41,928 nucleotides of DNA from a virus: positions 1-41,928 of the IMG/VR virus record IMGVR_UViG_3300027489_000004. The stretch is one strand, 5' to 3'. Made by a program: the position numbers and the translations under genes. Positions within the stretch are counted from its first letter, which is position 1; every line of letters begins with the position of its first letter. The notes beneath the pieces were generated by a model. It did not search any database. It was not told where the DNA came from and saw nothing but the letters and a program-made list of their open reading frames with translations. This document shows, piece by piece, positions 30,507 through 37,296 of this stretch.

Positions 30507-30886
30507 CAGACATCCTCAAGCACGAACAGTTTAAGATTTCCACCTGGTGTGCTGGTCACCTGAAGCGTAGCGCAGTCATTGGTAACCGGGCAGTTTGTGG
30601 GGAATCCAAATTGCCAGAACAATGGCTTGTTGGCCACCAGGGTGAATGTATCAACCGTCGATCCGCCGGAACTCTTGGTGACCACCGTCATGGCGGCATC
30701 GGCGTACATGAGGATTGACTTGACCTGGCTTGCGTCAATCGGGCAGACAACAACAAAGTTGCTTGCCGCAGGGGCAATCGTCACATCCAGATTAACTTCA
30801 CCATCAGCCGATTGGCTTGCCTGGAAAGTCGCGGGTGTTCCATTATTTGCGCTGAAATTTATCCCAGCGGTATGGGTAATCGCCAT
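30506..30886 (-). CDS. Small virion structural protein (126 aa)
   Basis: Beta-rich, starting MAITHTAGINFSANNGTPAT, with two cysteines near the end (NCPVTNDCATLQV). It looks like a surface or decoration protein, or a part of the tail. It overlaps its neighbours by one base each (TGATG, TAATG type), so it belongs to the tightly packed late operon. No family was recognised. Confidence 0.45.
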   Translation of the reverse strand: MAITHTAGINFSANNGTPATFQASQSADGEVNLDVTIAPAASNFVVVCPIDASQVKSILMYADAAMTVVTKSSGGSTVDTFTLVANKPLFWQFGFPTNCPVTNDCATLQVTSTPGGNLKLFVLEDV

Positions 30887-31320
30887 TACGAAATCCTCGT
30901 TTCGACGCTCTTATAAGTAATTACCATACCTGAAATATCGTAATTACTTGCCTGACCGGATACAACCTCAAACGCCGGATTTGTTTCAAGTTGACAGTCG
31001 TAAACGGATGCCGCTCCAGAAAGCAGGGGCTGGAAAAGCTGATTTCTTATGTTTTCCCTGAGATCGAACAGGGTGGCCACATCAGCCTCATACACCCTGT
31101 TTCCAGCCTGGATGATCGTCACCTCAACCGAATATAGGTACTCGACAATATTGCCGAATGCCTCGTCACCAATAATCTCCCGTCCAGGGGAAACGATGAC
31201 GATGGGAACCGTATCTTCCTGAACCAGAACGGGACGCTTTCTAATGACAATGGTTGGGACGCTGGGAATGGTTGCCAGCCGATCCCTGACCGCATCCAGA
31301 ATCTGGTAGAAAACGCTCAT
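30886..31320 (-). CDS. Tail completion/terminator-like protein (144 aa)
   Basis: A mixed alpha/beta protein with a helical start (MSVFYQILDAVRDRLATIPS) followed by strands (VPIVIVSPGRE, YLYSVEVTII) and a helical stretch, the layout of tail terminator or completion proteins such as lambda gpU. The family is diverse in sequence, so this rests on fold pattern and position between the connector and tube genes. Its role would be to cap the tail and join it to the head. Confidence 0.55.
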   Translation of the reverse strand: MSVFYQILDAVRDRLATIPSVPTIVIRKRPVLVQEDTVPIVIVSPGREIIGDEAFGNIVEYLYSVEVTIIQAGNRVYEADVATLFDLRENIRNQLFQPLLSGAASVYDCQLETNPAFEVVSGQASNYDISGMVITYKSVETRIS

Positions 31321-31736
31321 TAGTTGATACCTTCCGCCGCTTCCGATGTCGCGCGGATTGCCCAGCGTGTTCGATATGCCCCATCGTCAATAATATCGAC
31401 CCTGTAATGCTTGCCCTTCTCATCCGTTATCCGGGCATTGATCCTTGGCGCAAACAGGGAATCGCTATACACCAGGAAGTCGCTATCCTCTCCGGTGGCA
31501 ATCAATGTCTCTGAGTTGTCGGCAACAATTGCATTAGCCAACTCGTTCTTGAACACCAGGAATTCGATCCCGGCCCCGTAAACAATCGATCCACCACCAC
31601 CATCCACACCGATGACTGCTGGTCTGCGAATCACATTGGGAATGGTTATCGCAGACTCACCCTGGTTCTGGAAAGTGATCGTCTCTTTGTTGTCAAAGAT
31701 GAGGTAATCAGAGGTTATGTCCAATGTGAGTGCCAT
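31320..31736 (-). CDS. Head-tail connector/closure-like protein (138 aa)
   Basis: Beta-type protein with MALTLDITSDYLIFDNKETI at the start and YRVDIIDDGAYRTRWAIRAT near the end. Small beta-barrel proteins at this place in siphophage operons are head closure proteins (SPP1 gp16/HK97 gp7 types). No motif confirms it. It overlaps its neighbours by one base (TAATG). Confidence 0.5.
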   Translation of the reverse strand: MALTLDITSDYLIFDNKETITFQNQGESAITIPNVIRRPAVIGVDGGGGSIVYGAGIEFLVFKNELANAIVADNSETLIATGEDSDFLVYSDSLFAPRINARITDEKGKHYRVDIIDDGAYRTRWAIRATSEAAEGIN

Positions 31737-32230
31737 CAGCTAGGAACCACCTCCCAGGTGAGCGGTCTCCACTCTGCGGTCGGAGTCCAAGGTTCTGGGT
31801 TGCTCTTGGCTAATTCAATTGGAATCACAGAACTCGCCGTATTTGGCATCATCAGTCTGGGAGCCATGTATCTTCTCCCTGGGCCGGATGCCCCATATCG
31901 CAGGGAGTTGAATTTGGCTGGATCACAGATTGAATCGTCATAACCAAGACTGATTGTCAGGCTCTTGGCTTTTCGCACCGTGCTAATATTGATTGCAGCA
32001 GGGGCATATCCAGCACTTTTGCGAAGATTTCCGGTTCTGCGTTTTGGAAACTCTCCAGGACGAGAGGCGACCCTGCTTGGATAATAATTCCTACTAATGT
32101 CTTCCTTGTGCTGCCTGACAACAGCCTGAGCAATGTTGCGAAGCTTGGTGGAAACATTGGCCGGATTGTATCCAGCCGGAATTCCCCTAGGCGAGGAATA
32201 TCGTATTTCCACCATAGCTACAACAGGCAT
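31736..32230 (-). CDS. HK97 gp10-like tail component (164 aa)
   Basis: Typical gp10-family pattern: a helix with LRNIAQAVVRQHKEDISRNY (31-50), then RTGNLRKSAGY (65-75), the conserved Thr-Gly-x-Leu-Arg motif, and later beta strands (SLTISLGYDD). Such proteins occur at the head-tail interface and take part in tail completion. Start is ATG 32230 or the in-frame ATG 32215 (MVEIRYSS); both are possible. Confidence 0.65.
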   Translation of the reverse strand: MPVVAMVEIRYSSPRGIPAGYNPANVSTKLRNIAQAVVRQHKEDISRNYYPSRVASRPGEFPKRRTGNLRKSAGYAPAAINISTVRKAKSLTISLGYDDSICDPAKFNSLRYGASGPGRRYMAPRLMMPNTASSVIPIELAKSNPEPWTPTAEWRPLTWEVVPS

Positions 32231-32238
32231 CAGTCACC

Positions 32239-32556
32239 TCAATCGGTAACGATGTAAGTCAGGTGGCCAGCAACTGAAACCGCAGCTGAGAGGTTAAGGT
32301 TGAGTGCTTCACCCTGGTTGGTCTCAAACTGGCCAATCAGCCCGCCTGGAGTGGCTTGTCCAGCAGAAGGGGCAGCACCACCATTCGCGGCCAATGCCAT
32401 ACCACCGCTAAGGTTGTTGGATGCCGATTGCCAGGTTGCCGTCACATCACCGGCAGCAACCATCACATAGGACAGAACCCGAATTCGCTTCCCGGTCACG
32501 GCAGCTACAACCGTGTTTGAGCCGGAACTGGATGCGCTAATTGCTGCGTACTTCAT
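32239..32556 (-). CDS. Beta-sandwich virion protein (105 aa)
   Basis: Sequence pattern MKYAAISASSSGSNTVVAAV, then KRIRVLSYVMVAAGDVTATW and GEALNLNLSAAVSVAGHLTY is one I recognise from a widespread family of small phage proteins near capsid genes, with no experimental role known to me. It would form a small beta sandwich, perhaps a head decoration or fibre protein. The start overlaps the upstream stop (ATGA). Confidence 0.55.
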   Translation of the reverse strand: MKYAAISASSSGSNTVVAAVTGKRIRVLSYVMVAAGDVTATWQSASNNLSGGMALAANGGAAPSAGQATPGGLIGQFETNQGEALNLNLSAAVSVAGHLTYIVTD

Positions 32557-32771
32557 CGGGATACTACCCTCAACATCCGCTGATATGGACCGGCAAGACT
32601 TTGTTTCGCCTTCATCAGACCGTCTAGGCGACTGGTCAGGATTTGAAGGTAATCGCCCCAGCTTACGGATTGACCGTCAATCGTGTAATTCGGTTTCGGA
32701 TTGACCGTAGCCTCCTTGATGGCAGCGGCAAGGTTGTCGATTGCGGAGCTAATATCATCCGCTGCTGCCAT
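32553..32771 (-). CDS. Small helical phage protein (72 aa)
   Basis: Short protein with an acidic helix (SSAIDNLAAAIKEA), a TIDGQSVSWGDYLQILTSRL segment and a basic C-terminus. Similar short proteins occur between capsid and connector genes in many phages. The WGDYLQ segment is a recurrent signature as I recall. It could be an assembly chaperone or a connector subunit. Overlaps both neighbours. Confidence 0.5.
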   Translation of the reverse strand: MAAADDISSAIDNLAAAIKEATVNPKPNYTIDGQSVSWGDYLQILTSRLDGLMKAKQSLAGPYQRMLRVVSR

Positions 32772-32950
32772 TACTTCGCCTCCACGGGGCGTGATTCGTG
32801 CAACTGGTATCGGATACGGTATTCGCTCTTAGCCTGTTCTTTGCTGTAGGCCTTGATAAACGCCCGTGGGAGTCCCATCCCTGAGACTTCCCACAGGCGA
32901 TTAACAGGCTGTTGCTGTTGAGGCTGTTGCTTCTGCTGGGTGGGTTGCAT
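32771..32950 (-). CDS. Small Gln-rich protein (59 aa)
   Basis: The real start is ATG 32950, behind TTGAGGT; the same frame is open further upstream but that part is antisense-like and lies within the capsid gene. The product begins with a Gln/Pro run (QPTQQKQQPQQQQP), followed by a small alpha/beta segment (LWEVSGMGLPRAFIKAYS) and a basic end. It lies between capsid and connector genes. Unknown role. Confidence 0.5.
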   Translation of the reverse strand: MQPTQQKQQPQQQQPVNRLWEVSGMGLPRAFIKAYSKEQAKSEYRIRYQLHESRPVEAK

Positions 32951-32964
32951 CAGCTTTACCTCAA

Positions 32965-34308
32965 TTAGGCGTTGTTGTTCTTGACGGTGTGCCAAGGACT
33001 CCAGACGCTGGGGATACCCCGCTCGTTGGCGAAGTAGGTGGCCACAATGCCCCGATCCAGCATCTCGTACTGGTTCGGCGCGGCCTGGGTCACGGTCAGC
33101 GGGAAGTTCTGCATATACTTGAAGGACTTCCCAGCCTCCATCATAAACCACAGACCATCGGTGTTGGCCTGGTTCAGGTTCAGACCATCCGATGCCAGGC
33201 AACGCTGCTCGATCAGCGGGCTGGACAGGATCGTGAACTGTCCAGAGTAAGGATTGCCGGTCGAGGAGGCGACATTCAAGCTCACCGCGCTGGACTGGGT
33301 TGCCCCAGGAGCGGTGCGAAGCTCCGTGCCGGAAGCACCCAAGATCAGCTGGGCGGTTGCCAGACGCGCCGGGTTCACCAGGACGGTGTTCGGCGTGATC
33401 AGCAGACGCTTGCCGGTATGGGGGTCTTCCATGCGGCTGAACAGGAGGCTGGCGGATTGGATCGAGGTCCAGTCCACCAACTGGTTGGTGTGGGCGTTGA
33501 GGTAGCCCAAGGTGCGGCTGGTCTGGTAGGTGTTGTAACCAGTCCCGTTGTAGATGAACGGGTTGGTCACACCCAGGACCGCGTCGATGACTTCCAGTTC
33601 TTTGCGGTAGGCGAGTTCTTCGCCAACGCTGGATGCCATCTGGAGAACCTGGCCGGTCAGGTCGAAGAAGACGGTCTCCTTCAACACATCAATAGCCAGA
33701 GCGTTCTCACGGGTTTCGGGAGTGGTGATCCACCTCTCACCGAATTGGGCGCGGGTAGTGGTCTCACCGGGGGCGCGTTTCTTGGCGCGGTCACCGATAT
33801 TCTGCACCCCGATCACCTTCTGACCGTTGAGCTTCGTGGACTCAACAGGCATCAGACGGTCGGCAATCAAGGCAGGGTTCTGGAAGGCTTCCAGAATCTT
33901 GACCTCGACCAGGCCACCGACGATGCCGGTGAATGTGTTGATGTTGAGGAACGCGCTGGGATCGAGACCGAAACCAGTCGCCTCAACCAAGGCCCGCTTG
34001 TCGCCAGCGTATCCGTTCGCTTCCATCATGGAACGGGCAGCGGTGTACTGGCCCATTGCACGGGAATCGGGGCTGAAAAGCTGCCGCCAGCTAGGCCCGA
34101 TGATCGCCTCGGCCAGTTCCTGGAGGCTGAAATTTTCGGGACGCAAGGCCCGATCCTTCAGCGTCAGGTTACCGGCGAAGTCGCGATTGTCGTTGCCGTC
34201 CTTGTCGCAAAGGCCAAGACCCTGGCGCATTTCGGTCAGGAAACGCCAGCGACCATTGGTCTCCTTGGAGCGGGACTCAAACAGGTCACGAAGCTTGATC
34301 ACATTCAT
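32965..34308 (-). CDS. Major capsid protein (447 aa)
   Basis: Position (after protease and decoration genes, before connectors), size and pattern support an HK97-type capsid protein. ATG 34308 has GGGAGA eight bases upstream. Residues 1-110 are charged and helical like an N-arm or delta domain. TGIVGGLVEVKILEAFQNP (126-144) and a Glu-Leu-Ala-Tyr-Arg region (about 226-250) match the E-loop/P-domain helix layout. LITPNTVLVNPARLATAQLI looks like the spine helix and following strand. The closest comparison I can make is Mu-type head subunits. No protease site could be fixed by eye. Confidence 0.8.
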   Translation of the reverse strand: MNVIKLRDLFESRSKETNGRWRFLTEMRQGLGLCDKDGNDNRDFAGNLTLKDRALRPENFSLQELAEAIIGPSWRQLFSPDSRAMGQYTAARSMMEANGYAGDKRALVEATGFGLDPSAFLNINTFTGIVGGLVEVKILEAFQNPALIADRLMPVESTKLNGQKVIGVQNIGDRAKKRAPGETTTRAQFGERWITTPETRENALAIDVLKETVFFDLTGQVLQMASSVGEELAYRKELEVIDAVLGVTNPFIYNGTGYNTYQTSRTLGYLNAHTNQLVDWTSIQSASLLFSRMEDPHTGKRLLITPNTVLVNPARLATAQLILGASGTELRTAPGATQSSAVSLNVASSTGNPYSGQFTILSSPLIEQRCLASDGLNLNQANTDGLWFMMEAGKSFKYMQNFPLTVTQAAPNQYEMLDRGIVATYFANERGIPSVWSPWHTVKNNNA

Positions 34309-34336
34309 TGTTCTAGTTCTCCCTTATTGGCTTGTA

Positions 34337-34876
34337 TTAGACGGAGGTGGTGTTGTTGTAGTCAGCGAAGTTGTAGGGCGACCACCGCCCGATCAACCTG
34401 ACGCGAACCTTGGTGGTGTTGCTGGCATAACGCTCCACCACATAACCCAGGGCTTCACCGGCATCGGTGGTCTTCACCAGGGATTGGCTAGCCACATTCC
34501 CGGCCCCGGCAGCGGCAGTCACCGAAGCGGCAACCAGATCGCCAGGCTCGAAAGTGGCAGCAGCGCAATCAGCCTCGTAAAGAGCATCGGGAGCGAAGGT
34601 GATGCCTTCACCGTTGAAAGCGGGGTAACCACCGGAAGTGTCAGCGGCAAGCTTGCCTTGCAGGGCCACTCCAGCGAAGACGGCGCGAATGGCAGCTTGA
34701 TCGGTGTTAACCGTGCCGGTTGCCACATACTGGTCAAAGGGCTTCAGCACCTTGTTGGTTGTATCCCAGAACAGCAAATCGCCAACGCTGATGGCAACGG
34801 ATGCCACGCTAGGCAGGTTCATCACGGTATCGGAAGCTGGCTTGTACAGCTTCGATCCACCAAAAGCAGTTCCCAT
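34337..34876 (-). CDS. Head decoration protein (179 aa)
   Basis: An Ala/Gly/Val-rich beta protein directly before the capsid gene, where decoration or stabilising proteins sit. It contains DLLFWDTTNKVLKPFDQ (33-49), FAGVALQGKLAAD (67-79) and YVVERYASNTTKVRVRLIGRW, with strand patterns like the parasitic-protein type found on many metagenomic phage heads. A strong AAAGGGG ribosome binding site supports high expression, as expected for a virion component. Confidence 0.6.
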   Translation of the reverse strand: MGTAFGGSKLYKPASDTVMNLPSVASVAISVGDLLFWDTTNKVLKPFDQYVATGTVNTDQAAIRAVFAGVALQGKLAADTSGGYPAFNGEGITFAPDALYEADCAAATFEPGDLVAASVTAAAGAGNVASQSLVKTTDAGEALGYVVERYASNTTKVRVRLIGRWSPYNFADYNNTTSV

Positions 34877-34896
34877 CGTCTATACCCCTTTCGTAA

Positions 34897-36183
34897 TTAG
34901 TTTGCCAACCAACGGAACAAGGAATCACCTTCAGGAAACTTCTTGCTACCCTCTTTCGACTCCTGGAAGGTAGCCTGAGTGGGTGAGCATTTGGGTTTCG
35001 CGGCGAGATTCGCAGCGGCAATCCGCTTGATCTGCCGCTCCAAGGACTCCGGGCTAAGACCACCAAGGTCTTGAACCAGAGACTCTTCAAACTCGACTCC
35101 GTTGGACTCGCAAAGAGTACGGATGGCATCCTTGGTCTTGTAGTGTGCGAGTTCGGCTGAAGGATCGATGGACTCCTTCATGGCTTTCTTTTCTTCTTCC
35201 TCGTCGGACATATCCTCGTCCGGCTTTTCCTCGTCCATCGACTCCATCTTCGCGCCGCACTTCTCGCACATCTTGGCGTAATCGCCTTCCTTCATCTTCT
35301 CGTCTTCTTTGCCATAGCTCCCCTCGGTTACGGGAGACTCTTCGGCCTTGGTTTCTTCCTGGACGCTCTCTTGCGCTTCCATGTCATAATCCCCTGCTTC
35401 ACCAGTTAAAATGGCAACAATTTCATCCGCTTTCTTGTCATCGGGCGTGTCGTTCTTTGTCAGAATCTGCATGATCATCTGATGCATTTCCTTGGCATCT
35501 TCAGATTCGTCATCAGATTCCTTCAGAGTCCCGGTCGGCTTTTTAGCCCCCTTGGACTTGGCTTTCACGAATTTGCGTTTCGCGCCAACAGCCTGTCTTT
35601 TGCTCTTGTAACGAACTCGATTTCCCGCCGCTTCTTCTGTTTCCTGCTCACTTGGCGATTGCGATTCCGTAAGCGATTTAGTTGTTGCCGGGTCTGCAAC
35701 GAGATCGACATGGCGAACCTCGGTGATCCTGGAAACCACAAAAATGTCGTTCTTGTCCACCGTGCCCTCACCCTGGGCGTTGTGGCTCATTCCGAATACA
35801 TCGTTCATCTCTTCCCTTTCCGCCGCCTCGCAAACCGAATCGGCTAGGGGATGATTCTTCAGGTAGAGGAGATCGCCGTAGATTCCCTCACTCTCCACGA
35901 AGCGGACATTGATGAATTTCCCGAAACGGTCATGGCTCGACCTCTGCTGGGTCGGACCTTTCTCCGGGTGATCAATGTTAACCTTGATCCCCTCATACAG
36001 GGGAACCGCTTCCTTGAGTGCTTCCGGCAGATACCGGCGACCATTCTGGGAGTTGAACCCGATGATCTTCACACCCTTGATGATACCCTTATCGCGGTCA
36101 ACAACGAGCTTTTTCCCAGGTTGGATTGCTCCAAACTGGAAGATGCCCTGCAACTCTTCGACCAATAATTGGGTACTTTGCAT
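34897..36183 (-). CDS. Prohead protease fused to scaffold (428 aa)
   Basis: The N-terminal 170 residues follow the herpesvirus/phage assembly protease fold: KVNIDHPEKGPTQQRSSHDR (67-86) with candidate His72, GMSHNA (131-136) with candidate nucleophile Ser133, and HVDLVADPATTKSL (158-171) near the end of the domain. Residues 175-380 are Lys/Glu-rich and very acidic, like a scaffolding protein, and the last 45 residues are helical and could bind capsid protein. Such single-gene fusions are known in siphophages. A 6-bp stem CTTGAC/GTCAAG (36200-36205, 36213-36218) overlaps the preceding stop. The ribosome binding site is weak. Confidence 0.75.
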   Translation of the reverse strand: MQSTQLLVEELQGIFQFGAIQPGKKLVVDRDKGIIKGVKIIGFNSQNGRRYLPEALKEAVPLYEGIKVNIDHPEKGPTQQRSSHDRFGKFINVRFVESEGIYGDLLYLKNHPLADSVCEAAEREEMNDVFGMSHNAQGEGTVDKNDIFVVSRITEVRHVDLVADPATTKSLTESQSPSEQETEEAAGNRVRYKSKRQAVGAKRKFVKAKSKGAKKPTGTLKESDDESEDAKEMHQMIMQILTKNDTPDDKKADEIVAILTGEAGDYDMEAQESVQEETKAEESPVTEGSYGKEDEKMKEGDYAKMCEKCGAKMESMDEEKPDEDMSDEEEEKKAMKESIDPSAELAHYKTKDAIRTLCESNGVEFEESLVQDLGGLSPESLERQIKRIAAANLAAKPKCSPTQATFQESKEGSKKFPEGDSLFRWLAN

Positions 36184-36213
36184 ATCGCTATAATCTTCGC
36201 TTGACGAAATCTG

Positions 36214-37296
36214 TCAAGTCCCCCCTATCACCTTTTTTGCTTTTTTGATCCTTGCCGCCCGTTTCTGGGGAGTTTCAGCCAGCAATTGTTTTTCGTCAAG
36301 AAGCATTCCGGTTACGGGGTCCAGCATACTCGCCCACTCTAGTTTTTCGCCTTTTCGCAGTCTTTTCATAGCTGCGTTGTACCTGCGAACCCCAACCGCC
36401 ATGATCCGCCTGTCCTTGGAACTGGTCGAAAACCATTCATTGAAAATCTTGGCATTGGGAATGATCCGCCCCTTGAAATCAAAAAACTTCTGGGCATCCA
36501 GCGACATAATCGGTGTCAACCAACACCGGCAGTTGTACGCCATCGACCCGTCCGCCTCTAGTGGCGGGTTTGGCATCTGGTCAAACCCAGGATTGTCATA
36601 GCGAGGTTTCTTGTAATAGATCGTGCCATTCCTGGCGCGGTGGGCTGGGCGGATGCGCTCGTCCAGGATGCCATGAACCTGGAAACCAACCAAATCTTTA
36701 GGCAGGGATTCGTAAGCAATTTTGCCAGCTTTTCCTATCAATTCGGACATGGATGTTCGGGCAATCGTGTATGCGTTGTTACGCATTGCCCTGAAATATT
36801 GTTCCAACAAGTTTTGTCTTTTCATTGTGTCTGTTTGGAGTGACACAATCGCCGCCATCGTGGACGGGTTCATCCCGCTCTTCTGCATCTTCTTGAGTAG
36901 CCTATCGGCTACACGCTGATTAGCCACAATCTTCAAGATGACATTCTTGGGAACACCAGGAAACAGGGTCTTATTGATCGTCCGCTTCGCCTCCAGCATG
37001 GAATACTTTTCCAAGGTGGAAGTGAATATGCGCCCCATGTTTCGCAAATAAATTGTCGTAAGTGACTCGATCCGCTTTTCCACGAAGGAAGCAAATTCTG
37101 AAAATCCGATCTCGATGTTGTAAGCGATATGCTTCGGACTTTTTAGGTTTTCATCGACCAATGAGAATCGCAATCTGCGTGAAATAATACCCATAGCCTG
37201 CCGGGCAATGCGGTTGATCGAGTATTGGACTTCAATATGTTGAATCCCAATAAGCGATGCCAATTCCGCATTGAACCGGCGCGTCCTGGAATCCAT
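36214..37296 (-). CDS. Mu F-like minor head protein (360 aa)
   Basis: The SPP1 gp7/Mu gpF-type signature is clear at residues 205-262: FQVHGILDERIRPAHRARNG (205-224), then PPLEADGSMAYNCRCWLTPI (244-263), with Asp212, His219, Cys256 and Cys258 as conserved positions. The first 200 residues are helical with Arg/Met-rich stretches. These minor head proteins sit near the portal and take part in capsid assembly or DNA injection. It follows the portal gene with one-base overlap (TAATG), the usual order. Confidence 0.85.
   Translation of the reverse strand: MDSRTRRFNAELASLIGIQHIEVQYSINRIARQAMGIISRRLRFSLVDENLKSPKHIAYNIEIGFSEFASFVEKRIESLTTIYLRNMGRIFTSTLEKYSMLEAKRTINKTLFPGVPKNVILKIVANQRVADRLLKKMQKSGMNPSTMAAIVSLQTDTMKRQNLLEQYFRAMRNNAYTIARTSMSELIGKAGKIAYESLPKDLVGFQVHGILDERIRPAHRARNGTIYYKKPRYDNPGFDQMPNPPLEADGSMAYNCRCWLTPIMSLDAQKFFDFKGRIIPNAKIFNEWFSTSSKDRRIMAVGVRRYNAAMKRLRKGEKLEWASMLDPVTGMLLDEKQLLAETPQKRAARIKKAKKVIGGT

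Noticed and set aside
32989-34401. 470-codon open frame on the plus strand
   Set aside because: It is antisense to the major capsid gene and part of the decoration gene; its composition (Gly, Arg, Gln, Val, no motif) is that of a mirror frame created by GC-rich third positions.
33827-34900. 357-codon open frame on the plus strand
   Set aside because: Antisense to capsid and decoration genes, no ribosome binding site, no recognisable product.
36184-36217. Internal late promoter before the protease gene
   Set aside because: TTGACA is present on the minus strand, but the best -10 (TATAGC, 19-bp spacer) would place the start at or inside the start codon; the CTTGAC/GTCAAG stem explains the sequence better.
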